Positions 1-5,285 of a stretch of DNA of 40,516 nt are shown here, one piece after another. Each line of letters begins with the position of its first letter. Within the stretch, counting starts at the first letter, position 1. The stretch comes from UBA1227 sp045599345. GTDB taxonomy: Bacteria > Bacillota > Clostridia > Oscillospirales > Acutalibacteraceae. The stretch is from assembly GCA_045599345.1 (NCBI GenBank), contig JAZRVV010000027.1, positions 1-40,516 on the forward strand, read 5' to 3'. The notes under the pieces were generated by a model. It had not been told where the DNA came from. It saw only the letters and a list, made by a program, of their open reading frames with translations, and did not search any database. The position numbers and the translations under genes were made by a program.

Positions 1-80
1 CTACAAGGTTGATAGGCAGTAAGTGTAAGTGTGGTGACACATTCAGCTAAACTGTACTAATAGGTCGAGGGCTTGTCTAT
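1..80 (+). rRNA. rrl: 3' end of 23S rRNA (partial)
   Basis: The first bases carry the conserved 23S 3' terminal segment, including the signatures GGTTGATAGG, GCTAAACTGTACTAATAGG and TCGAGGGCTTG, which match the helix that closes 23S rRNA in Firmicutes. The 5' part lies outside the window. The exact 3' end is set by analogy to the B. subtilis end and could be off by several bases. Confidence 0.93.
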
Positions 81-167
81 ACAAACAGGAATTGCTTGTG
101 CACTTACCCTTAGTGTTCTTTGTTCAGTTTTGAAGGTGCAATATTTTTTTGTACTTTTAAAACATAT

Positions 168-243
168 GCACCATTAGCTCAGTTGGTAGAGCACCTGACT
201 CTTAATCAGGGTGTCCAGGGTTCGAGTCCCTGATGGTGTACCA
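168..243 (+). tRNA. tRNA-Lys (anticodon CUU)
   Basis: A 76-nt cloverleaf. The acceptor strands GCACCAT and ATGGTGT pair with a terminal G-U, the D arm is TAGCTCAGTTGGTAGAGCA, and the anticodon stem CCTGA/TCAGG encloses the loop CTCTTAA with anticodon CTT. The T arm contains GGTTCGAGTCC. CCA is encoded. It lies between 23S and 5S rRNA, so it is probably released from the rRNA transcript. Confidence 0.96.
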
Positions 244-281
244 CGCCCGAAAGGCGCGATGAATCGCTTTTTGGGTCATGT

Positions 282-357
282 GGCCCGTTGGTCAAGTGGC
301 CTAAGACTCCGGCCTCTCACGCCGGCAACAGCGGTTCGAATCCGCTACGGGTCACCA
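282..357 (+). tRNA. tRNA-Glu (anticodon CUC)
   Basis: A 76-nt cloverleaf. The acceptor strands GGCCCGT and ACGGGTC pair, the anticodon stem CCGGC/GCCGG encloses the loop CTCTCAC with anticodon CTC, the T loop is GGTTCGAATCC and CCA is encoded. It is the second tRNA placed between 23S and 5S rRNA. The spacer before it (244-281) holds two short hairpins, CGCC/GGCG and GCGA/TCGC, that could guide processing. Confidence 0.96.
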
Positions 358-368
358 CTATAAAAATA

Positions 369-484
369 GTCGGTGTCTATAACGCTGAGGGTCCACCCGT
401 TCCCATCCCGAACACGGTAGTTAAGCTCAGCAGTGCCGAAAATAATTGGAGGGCAGCCTCCCGGGAAGATAGGTCGATGCCGAC
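369..484 (+). rRNA. rrf: 5S rRNA
   Basis: About 116 nt with the conserved blocks GAGGGTCCACCCGTTCCCAT, CCCGAACACGG and TTAAGCTC, closed by the terminal helix GTCGG/CCGAC. It is separated from 23S by two tRNA genes, an uncommon position. A reading frame of 70 codons across this stretch is an artefact of the RNA genes. Confidence 0.95.
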
Positions 485-493
485 ATTTATTAT

Positions 494-569
494 GCCCTAA
501 TAGCTCAGTCGGTAGAGCACGCGGCTGTTAACCGCGGTGTCACAGGTTCGAGTCCTGTTTGGGGCGCCA
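494..569 (+). tRNA. tRNA-Asn (anticodon GUU)
   Basis: A 76-nt cloverleaf. The acceptor strands GCCCTAA and TTGGGGC pair with one G-U, the D arm is TAGCTCAGTCGGTAGAGCA, the anticodon stem CGCGG/CCGCG encloses CTGTTAA with anticodon GTT, and CCA is encoded. It starts 9 nt after the 5S 3' end and is the last RNA gene of the operon. Degenerate reversed copies of its sequence lie just downstream. Confidence 0.96.
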
Positions 570-575
570 AAAAAG

Positions 576-604
576 TAACCACCCAAAAGGGTGGTTATTT
601 TTTT
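576..604 (+). terminator. rho-independent terminator of the rRNA-tRNA operon
   Basis: A 9-bp stem TAACCACCC/GGGTGGTTA with an AAAA loop is followed by a run of T. It sits 7 nt after tRNA-Asn and closes the ribosomal transcript. Confidence 0.93.
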
Positions 605-613
605 GCATCCAAA

Positions 614-676
614 GGCTCAAACTGTGTACACCGATAGGTTAACAGCAAATGCGTGCTCTACAGGGGACTGAGCTCT
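614..676 (-). pseudogene. degenerate tRNA-Asn-like sequence, copy 1 (first 47-bp repeat)
   Basis: Read on the minus strand, this segment carries in order AGCTCAGTC, TAGAGCACGC, GCTGTTAACC, GGTGT and CACAG, followed by a broken T loop. These are the D arm, anticodon arm with the GTT anticodon, variable region and start of the T arm of the intact tRNA-Asn at 494-569. Short insertions (CCCCTG in the D loop, ATT and TAT around the anticodon arm) destroy the stems, and no acceptor stem is visible. Positions 625-671 recur exactly at 769-815. The tRNA origin is inferred from matched blocks. Confidence 0.6.
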
Positions 677-683
677 CAGTCGG

Positions 684-726
684 TTTTAGTCAAAAAAGCT
701 TCCTGTGGACGGTTTTTTGGCTAAAA
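684..726. repeat. long imperfect hairpin between the two tRNA-like repeats
   Basis: TTTTAGTCAAAAAA (684-697) pairs with TTTTTTGGCTAAAA (713-726) over 14 positions with one G-U, around a 15-nt loop. A second short inverted repeat, GACTGA/TCAGTC (666-681), overlaps the edge of repeat copy 1. No T run follows on the plus strand, so it is not an obvious terminator. Its role is unknown. Confidence 0.5.
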
Positions 727-768
727 TACGTTAGATTATCTGTTATGTACCCTTAAAATAAGCGCGGC

Positions 769-815
769 TGTACACCGATAGGTTAACAGCAAATGCGTGC
801 TCTACAGGGGACTGA
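769..815 (-). repeat. second exact 47-bp copy of the tRNA-Asn-like repeat
   Basis: Identical over 47 bp to 625-671 and offset by 144 bp in the same orientation. On the minus strand it keeps TCAGTC, TAGAGCACGC, GCTGTTAACC and CGGTGT but lacks the flanking D-arm and T-arm matches seen in copy 1. The rest of the gap to the symporter gene (816-857) is AT-rich, and I see nothing else in it before the promoter. Confidence 0.7.
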
Positions 816-857
816 AAAATAAACGCAAAAATATTCAAAATTTATTATAAATAGGTG

Positions 858-919
858 TTGACTTTAGCGCTTTTATGTGTTAAAGTTTAAAGCGTTAAAA
901 CTTTAAAGCACTAAAGTGC
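858..919 (+). promoter_or_regulatory. promoter and operator-like repeats ahead of the symporter gene
   Basis: TTGACT (858-863) and TAAAGT (881-886) are separated by 17 bp. Overlapping and following the -10 are the direct repeats TTTAAAGC at 886-893 and 902-909, 16 bp apart, and the palindrome GCACT-AA-AGTGC at 908-919. Their position over the transcription start suggests a repressor site. No regulator gene lies next to it. Confidence 0.65.
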
Positions 920-939
920 ATAGGAAAGAGGAATGAAAA

Positions 940-2487
940 ATGGCAATTAAAATCATCTTGTTAGTAGTTTATTTCGCAGTAATGATAGGAATAGGCTTCT
1001 ATTGCCGTCAACATTCTACAGACGTTAATGGATTTGTACTAGGTGGACGTTCAGTAGGACCTTGGCTTACGGCATTTGCATTTGGTACATCTTATTTCTC
1101 AGCAGTAATCTTTGTAGGCTACGCTGGACAGTTCGGCTGGAAATTTGGCTTGGCGTCAACCTGGATTGGTCTTGGAAATGCACTTATAGGTTCACTTCTT
1201 GCATGGACAATCCTTGGTCGTAGGACAAGAATTATGACACAGCACCTTGATAGTGCTACAATGCCACAGTTCTTTGAGAAGAGATTTGATAGCAAATCAA
1301 TGAAGCTTTTGGCATCTCTTATTATTTTCGTATTCTTAATTCCATACACAGCATCTCTCTACAATGGTCTTTCTCGTCTTTTCGAGATGGCATTTAGCGT
1401 AGATTACACTGTATGTATCGTTATTATGGCAGCACTTACTGCTGTATACGTTATTGCAGGTGGTTACATGGCAACTGCAATCAACGACTTTATTCAGGGC
1501 ATTATAATGCTCATAGGTATCGTTGCTATTATCGCATCAGTACTTAAGATTAATGGTGGCTTCCTTGGCTCAGTTGGTGCTCTTGCACTTGTAAATGACG
1601 AGACAGTATCAAATGTTCCTGGCGTATTCGCATCATTCTTTGGACCGGATCCAGTTAGCCTGTTTGGTGTAATTATTCTTACATCTCTTGGCACATGGGG
1701 CCTTCCTCAGATGGTTCAGAAGTTCTACGCTATTGAGAGCGAGAAGTCAATTCACAAGGGCACAGTAATATCAACAATCTTTGCAGTAGTAGTTGCTGGT
1801 GGTTGTTACTTCCTTGGCGGTTTTGCTAGACTTTTCCCAGTTGATGTTGCAACAGTAGGTTTTGATGCAATCATTCCAAAGATGCTTTCAAACCTTTCAC
1901 CACTTCTTATTGGTATTACATTAATACTTGTAATGTCAGCTTCAATGTCAACTTTGTCTTCACTTGTTTTGACATCTAGCTCAACACTTACACTTGACTT
2001 TATTAAGCCACTTATTCTTGATAAGAAGAAGGCTTCAGAAAAGACAGAACTCTCAATTATTAGAGTTTTCATCGCTGTATTTATTATCATCTCAGCTATT
2101 ATCGCTGTTTTGCAGTACAAGTTAAACGTTGCATTTATCGCACAGCTTATGGGTCTTTCTTGGGGTGCTCTTGCAGGTTCATTCCTTGCGCCATTCCTTT
2201 ACAGCTTGTACTGGAAGGGCACAACAAAGGCAGCTTGCCTTACAAGCTTTGCTTGGGGCTCACTCCTTATGCTTGCAAACATGCTCTTTAAGAGTGCATT
2301 CCCAACAATCCTTCAGAGCCCAATCAACTGTGGCGCATTTGCAATGATTGGTGGACTTATTATTGTTCCAATCGTAAGCTTTATTACAAAGGCTCCATCT
2401 GATGAAAAGGTTGCATCTGTATTTAGCTGCTATGACAAGAAGGTTATGGTACCAATCACAGAAGCACTTTCTGAAGGAGAAGATTAA
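940..2487 (+). CDS. sodium:solute symporter (SSS/SLC5 family)
   Basis: A 515-residue polytopic membrane protein. The N-terminus begins directly with a hydrophobic helix (IILLVVYFAVMIGIGF) and continues with FVLGGRSVGPWLTAFAFGTSYFSAV, the typical first repeat of LeuT-fold Na+/solute symporters related to PutP and PanF. GGYMATAINDFIQGIIM and WGLPQMVQKFYAI, seen near residues 170 and 255, are further family blocks. About 13 membrane segments can be counted. The ATG has a good ribosome site, AGGAAAGAGG, 8 nt upstream. It is transcribed alone from the promoter at 858 and closed by a hairpin. The substrate cannot be read from the sequence; proline, pantothenate, sugars and acids are all possible in this family. 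Confidence 0.88.
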   Translation: MAIKIILLVVYFAVMIGIGFYCRQHSTDVNGFVLGGRSVGPWLTAFAFGTSYFSAVIFVGYAGQFGWKFGLASTWIGLGNALIGSLLAWTILGRRTRIMTQHLDSATMPQFFEKRFDSKSMKLLASLIIFVFLIPYTASLYNGLSRLFEMAFSVDYTVCIVIMAALTAVYVIAGGYMATAINDFIQGIIMLIGIVAIIASVLKINGGFLGSVGALALVNDETVSNVPGVFASFFGPDPVSLFGVIILTSLGTWGLPQMVQKFYAIESEKSIHKGTVISTIFAVVVAGGCYFLGGFARLFPVDVATVGFDAIIPKMLSNLSPLLIGITLILVMSASMSTLSSLVLTSSSTLTLDFIKPLILDKKKASEKTELSIIRVFIAVFIIISAIIAVLQYKLNVAFIAQLMGLSWGALAGSFLAPFLYSLYWKGTTKAACLTSFAWGSLLMLANMLFKSAFPTILQSPINCGAFAMIGGLIIVPIVSFITKAPSDEKVASVFSCYDKKVMVPITEALSEGED

Positions 2488-2498
2488 AGCAACAGGAC

Positions 2499-2524
2499 CG
2501 GGAGGAAACTCCCGATTCTTTTTA
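2499..2524 (+). terminator. terminator after the symporter gene
   Basis: CGGGAG-GAAA-CTCCCG is a stable GNRA-looped hairpin followed by ATTCTTTTT. It lies 11 nt after the symporter stop codon. Confidence 0.85.
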
Positions 2525-2532
2525 ATTTCCGC

Positions 2533-2587
2533 TTAATCAAAAAATGATTAATTTATTCTTGACAAATTGGTTAATGCGATTTAAAAT
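2533..2587 (+). promoter_or_regulatory. promoter of the ImmR/ImmA-like pair with upstream inverted repeat
   Basis: TTGACA (2559-2564) and TAAAAT (2582-2587) are spaced by 17 bp, close to consensus. A perfect 7-bp inverted repeat TTAATCA-AAAAA-TGATTAA (2533-2551) ends 7 bp before the -35, and a related GGTTAAT lies in the spacer. This is a plausible binding site for the HTH protein encoded immediately downstream. Confidence 0.75.
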
Positions 2588-2608
2588 GTAGAAAAAGGAG
2601 GGGTATAA

Positions 2609-2971
2609 ATGGGCTATACGAAATACGGAGAATTTATGAGGATAAAACGTATTGAACACCATGAGATAATGACCGACACTTCAAGTATGCTTGGTGTTGC
2701 ATTACCTTTCGTATCCGCAGTTGAAACAGGAAAGCGTAACGTTCCAGCTGAATGGTTTGGTATTATTGTAGAACATTATAAGTTAGACGAAGCTGAGCAA
2801 ATTGAATTAAAAAATGCAATAGATCAGTCTAAAACCCAAGTTAAAATTTCTTTGGTCGATACTAATAATTATCAAAGAGAAGTGGCCGTTTGTCTTCAGA
2901 GATCATTTGATAATATTGATGAAGAAACTGCTAATAGGATAATAGATATATTATCTAAAAAGGGGGACTGA
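2609..2971 (+). CDS. XRE-family helix-turn-helix regulator (ImmR-like)
   Basis: A 120-residue DNA-binding protein. The Cro/C1-type helix-turn-helix spans about residues 5-60, with the recognition region MLGVALPFVSAVETGKRNVP. The C-terminal half is helical, without a recognisable domain. The start has a strong site, AAGGAGGGG, and the gene is followed one base later by a GTG-started zinc protease, the arrangement of the ImmR/ImmA pairs of mobile elements, where the protease cleaves the repressor. It is therefore probably the repressor of this small island, acting on the inverted repeats at its own promoter. The surrounding DNA is AT-richer than the lysine genes downstream, which suggests transfer. 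Confidence 0.82.
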   Translation: MGYTKYGEFMRIKRIEHHEIMTDTSSMLGVALPFVSAVETGKRNVPAEWFGIIVEHYKLDEAEQIELKNAIDQSKTQVKISLVDTNNYQREVAVCLQRSFDNIDEETANRIIDILSKKGD

Positions 2972-2972
2972 C

Positions 2973-3491
2973 GTGGACTATTTAACGGATCCTGTATCTC
3001 GTTTGAAATTAAGAGAATTATCTTTAATTTTTAGAGATATGTTTGGTGTTTCTCCTTGTGAAAAGTTTCCCGTACTTGAAGCGCTAGAAAACTTTTCAAT
3101 AGTATTTCGTAATTCATTCTATGAAATTGTAGGAGATGATGAGCTGGCTCCTACCGTTCCTGCAAAATGTGAAATTTTAAGCGACGGCGGTTTTAGAATT
3201 GTTATTAAAGAGTCTGTATATAAAGGTGCTGCTCGTGGTATAGGTGCATATCGAGATCATATTGTACATGAAATGTGTCATGCTTTTTTATATTCTGTAG
3301 GACTAAGACCTAATTTTGAAAGGGCATTTACAGATAATTATCCTAGATATAGGAGCGCAGAATGGCAAGCTAAAGCTTTGTGTGGTGAAGTTATGATGCC
3401 TTTTGATGAGACAAATGGTATGCCTGTAAGGGATATTGTTAGAAAATTTGGCGTATCCCATTCTGAGGCAAAATATCGAAAACGTTATTAA
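2973..3491 (+). CDS. ImmA/IrrE-family zinc metallopeptidase
   Basis: A 172-residue protein starting at GTG, one base after the HTH gene, with an overlapping purine-rich ribosome site AAAAAGGGGG. The zinc motif H99-E-M-C-H103 lies in HIVHEMCHAF, and E130 in SAEWQAKALCGEVMMP is the expected third ligand of the IrrE/ImmA family. The C-terminus (DIVRKFGVSHSEAKYRKRY) resembles the HTH-like end of the family. Related proteases cleave their partner XRE repressor when a signal such as DNA damage or a quorum peptide is present; here the partner should be the gene before it. The catalytic residues are all present, so it is likely active. Confidence 0.87.
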   Translation: MDYLTDPVSRLKLRELSLIFRDMFGVSPCEKFPVLEALENFSIVFRNSFYEIVGDDELAPTVPAKCEILSDGGFRIVIKESVYKGAARGIGAYRDHIVHEMCHAFLYSVGLRPNFERAFTDNYPRYRSAEWQAKALCGEVMMPFDETNGMPVRDIVRKFGVSHSEAKYRKRY

Positions 3492-3492
3492 A

Positions 3493-3577
3493 GGGTGCTA
3501 CCAACACCTGCTAGTAATTACAATTGAATCTATGGGTGCTTTGATCCTTCAGGCAAGTTTGATTAAATCACCCTTAG
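3493..3577 (-). ncRNA. left copy of the conserved small RNA-like element (probably degenerate)
   Basis: It shares with 5136-5203 the loop CTACCAA closed by GTG/CAC and the block GATCCTTCARGCAAGTT. On the plus strand the order is hairpin GGTG-CTACCAA-CACC (3494-3508), a 25-nt linker, then GGGTGCTT to GGCAAGTTT (3534-3560), closed by an outer helix CTA-T-GGGTG / CACCC-T-TAG (3530-3577). On the minus strand the 3' hairpin is followed by only three T, and no good -35 is visible, so this copy may be inactive or read differently. It lies between the protease stop and the DUF4417 start, so it would also be part of that gene's plus-strand leader. Confidence 0.5.
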
Positions 3578-3602
3578 AAATATATTTTTAAGGAGTGATT
3601 TT

Positions 3603-4298
3603 ATGATCACATCAAACGGCGTTTACACTGAGCCAATTAGTGTACCAGACTCCTTTCAAGCATTTTTGGTTGAAGGAGCGAAATTTACAAACGAGGAAGA
3701 ATATCCAGTCTTGGAATCAGATATGATTCCAAAGGAACTGCCTCAAAAAATTATGCCATTTGAAAAGGCAATTAATTTTCAGGGTGATTTAAGAGATACA
3801 TACATTTGCTTTTATTCACCTGATGCAACTTTTGAAAGAGTAAGGCGTAACCCTAAAAAGTATCTTAACTTTTTTCGGAGAACAGCGGGAATTATTGGCT
3901 TTGACTTTAGTGTGCATTCGGATATGCCAATTGTAAAGCAAAAAAGTCAGATGAATGATAATCTTTCGCTAACTTACTATTTTGGCAAAAATGGTATTAA
4001 TGTGATTCCTAACATTCGGTGTGGAATAGATGAACTTTTGCCGGAATTTCTTGATGCAATACCAAAGAATTCAATAATTGCAATTGGTACGCATGGCTTT
4101 ACTAAGACAAAGCCTGAGATGTGTGAATGGTATTGTTTCTTAGAGCAAGTTGTCGAAAACTTATCGCCATTTGCTGTTGTTGTATATGGTCCTACTAAAG
4201 ACTATTCTTTTAAAGATTTTACTGATAAGACAGAGTTCATCTCTTACACTCCGTGGATTACACAGAGAAATAGGGAGGTGAAAAAGCATGTCAACTAA
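3603..4298 (+). CDS. DUF4417-family protein
   Basis: A 231-residue cytosolic protein with a site AAGGAGTG ahead of the ATG. The order IPKELPQKIMPFEKA, ICFYSPDATFERVRRNPKKYL, GFDFSVHSDMPI, GINVIPNIRCG and IPKNSIIAIGTHG matches what I know of DUF4417, a family common in phages, plasmids and genomic islands whose function is not established. Conserved acidic and aromatic residues cluster in residues 70-110. It overlaps the next gene by 11 bp, so the two are translationally coupled, and it is the first gene of a three-gene cassette bracketed by two RNA-like repeats. The family call rests on remembered motifs and should be confirmed by profile search. Confidence 0.72.
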   Translation: MITSNGVYTEPISVPDSFQAFLVEGAKFTNEEEYPVLESDMIPKELPQKIMPFEKAINFQGDLRDTYICFYSPDATFERVRRNPKKYLNFFRRTAGIIGFDFSVHSDMPIVKQKSQMNDNLSLTYYFGKNGINVIPNIRCGIDELLPEFLDAIPKNSIIAIGTHGFTKTKPEMCEWYCFLEQVVENLSPFAVVVYGPTKDYSFKDFTDKTEFISYTPWITQRNREVKKHVN

Positions 4299-4665
4299 GG
4301 GCGCTAGCAACAGATATGGTAATACGCGCGGAAGCGATGGCAAAGGGCGACCAACTAGCCATATAAATTATCAATGGGCAAAAGGATTTAATAACAATAC
4401 GCTTTCACATCATTTTGCTGAGCATGGTAAACAAATGGGCTTTGATAGTGCAAAATCTTATGGAGCACATGCTGTGAATTTTGCAAATAACGTTGATAGA
4501 AAAAATTGCGTGAGTTTTATCGATAAAAAAGGTTCTACATATAAATATAACAAGAAAACAAATGAGTTCGCCATAATAACAAAAAAGGGGATCGTTGTTA
4601 CATATTTTAAACCTAAAGATGGGTATTTATATTACAAGAAGCAAAAGGAGATGAAAAAATGGTAG
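4288..4665 (+). CDS. small toxin-like protein, possible RNase-type domain
   Basis: A 125-residue basic protein with no signal peptide. The N-terminus GASNRYGNTRGSDGKGRP is glycine- and basic-rich. It is followed by LSHHFAEHGKQMGFDSAKSY, a His-rich segment, and then a C-terminal beta-rich part TYKYNKKTNEFAIITKKGIV and VTYFKPKDGY. The motif order H..HG..(G)...SA..Y followed by Y(N)..TN.F.....G.V.T.FKP resembles the small toxin domains attached to phage head-morphogenesis and polymorphic toxin proteins, some of which are RNases. That link is from memory and the activity is inference. It overlaps the DUF4417 gene (11 bp) and the CPCC gene (7 bp), has its own strong site GGAGGTG, and is paired with a probable immunity protein. 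Confidence 0.5.
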   Translation: MSTKGASNRYGNTRGSDGKGRPTSHINYQWAKGFNNNTLSHHFAEHGKQMGFDSAKSYGAHAVNFANNVDRKNCVSFIDKKGSTYKYNKKTNEFAIITKKGIVVTYFKPKDGYLYYKKQKEMKKW

Positions 4666-5135
4666 ATTTTAATAACTATCAACCAATGTTATGTCCTGTT
4701 TGTGGGAAATTCTATTTTTCTGAGTTAACAGACGAAGATATTGCTGAAGAAAAACAGCCACAATGTAGATTTTGTGGTTGGATAAATGATGCTTCTCAGG
4801 TTGAGGATTCAGAAGCCGTAGGTTTAAATAAATTGTCGCTTAAGGACTATAAGGCAGATTATGAGAAAATCATTGCTGATAATCCTACGTATGAATTTAA
4901 ACCATTTATTGATGAAGAAAAGCCTCATGTATGTCCAGTTTGTAAAAAGTATTCTTTTTGCGATGAGAATTCTTTTGATATTTGTCCAGTTTGTGGTTGG
5001 GAAGATGATGCAGTTATGGAATCAAATCCTAACGATTGGGCAGGTACATCTAATGATTTATGTTTAAATGATTATATTGAAAGATATAATGAGTTTGTTT
5101 CAAAAAATCCAAATTATAAATGGAAAAACAAATGA
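4659..5135 (+). CDS. tandem Cys-rich CPCC-domain protein, candidate immunity protein or antitoxin
   Basis: A 158-residue acidic protein made of two similar halves. Each half begins with CPVC (residues about 12 and 91), has a second pair CRFCGW or CPVCGW, and ends in an LSLKDY/LCLNDY helix followed by NPTYEFKP or NPNYKWKNK. The second half contains DICPVCGWEDD, the hallmark of the Cys-rich CPCC family, which probably binds zinc. The first half is a diverged copy with GWINDA in place of GWEDDA. CPCC proteins often sit beside toxin genes, and here the gene overlaps the toxin-like gene by 7 bp with the site AAAAGGAGATG. An immunity role is inferred from position and family. Confidence 0.68.
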   Translation: MVDFNNYQPMLCPVCGKFYFSELTDEDIAEEKQPQCRFCGWINDASQVEDSEAVGLNKLSLKDYKADYEKIIADNPTYEFKPFIDEEKPHVCPVCKKYSFCDENSFDICPVCGWEDDAVMESNPNDWAGTSNDLCLNDYIERYNEFVSKNPNYKWKNK

Positions 5136-5203
5136 AAAAATCCGCTGAGTGCTACCAACACTCAGCGGATTAGTTAAAGGATGCTTAGATCCTTCAAGCA
5201 AGT
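5136..5203 (-). ncRNA. small RNA (about 68 nt) with own promoter and terminator
   Basis: On the minus strand a transcript starting at A5203 would read ACUUGCUUGAAGGAUCUAAG, then CAUCC, a 7-nt linker, and a perfect 13-bp hairpin AAUCCGCUGAGUG/CACUCAGCGGAUU with loop UUGGUAG, followed by a run of U. The 5' part can form an H-type pseudoknot: GCUU(5199-5196) with AAGC(5186-5183), and GGAU(5192-5189) with AUCC(5182-5179). The same two parts recur at 3493-3560. I dimly recall similar hairpins near AbiF-type genes, but no such gene is present here. Confidence 0.6.
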
Positions 5204-5209
5204 TATTAT

Positions 5210-5239
5210 ATTATATAGTCAAATATTCTATTTTGTCAA
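5210..5239 (-). promoter_or_regulatory. minus-strand promoter of the small RNA
   Basis: On the minus strand TTGACA (5239-5234) and TATAAT (5215-5210) are spaced by 18 bp; TATATA at 5217-5212 gives 16 bp. The expected start is at about 5203, exactly where similarity to the left copy begins. Its -35 faces away from the -35 of the lysine operon, which explains the inverted repeat TTGTCAAT/ATTGACAA. Confidence 0.7.
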
Positions 5240-5253
5240 TGTCTTTAAGAAGA

Positions 5254-5282
5254 TTGACAAAAAGACATAGATGTGTTAACAT
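5254..5282 (+). promoter_or_regulatory. promoter of the lysine operon
   Basis: TTGACA (5254-5259) and TAACAT (5277-5282) are spaced by 17 bp, directly before the lysine riboswitch. The inverted repeat ATGTCTTT/AAAGACAT (5239-5246 and 5261-5268) straddles the -35. Confidence 0.82.
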
Positions 5283-5285
5283 ATC

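Noticed and set aside
244..281. Terminator between tRNA-Lys and tRNA-Glu
   Set aside because: The hairpin is only 4 bp before TTTTT, and stopping there would leave 5S rRNA untranscribed; a processing role is more likely.
288..500. 70-codon open frame across the tRNA-Glu/5S region
   Set aside because: It lies over tRNA-Glu, 5S rRNA and the start of tRNA-Asn, whose structures explain the sequence fully.
625..726. Insertion sequence or miniature transposon downstream of the rRNA operon
   Set aside because: There is a hairpin and a direct repeat, but no transposase, no terminal inverted repeats at the outer edges and no target-site duplication that I can see.
625..815. CRISPR array
   Set aside because: There are only two copies, 144 bp apart, with a tRNA-like content and no cas genes.
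3493..5171. Integron attC sites flanking a gene cassette
   Set aside because: The repeated elements lack the RYYYAAC/GTTRRRY core arrangement, and no integrase is nearby; three coupled genes lie between them.
5233..5260. Regulator-binding palindrome TTGTCAAT/ATTGACAA
   Set aside because: It is explained by two divergent -35 boxes, so no extra binding protein is needed.
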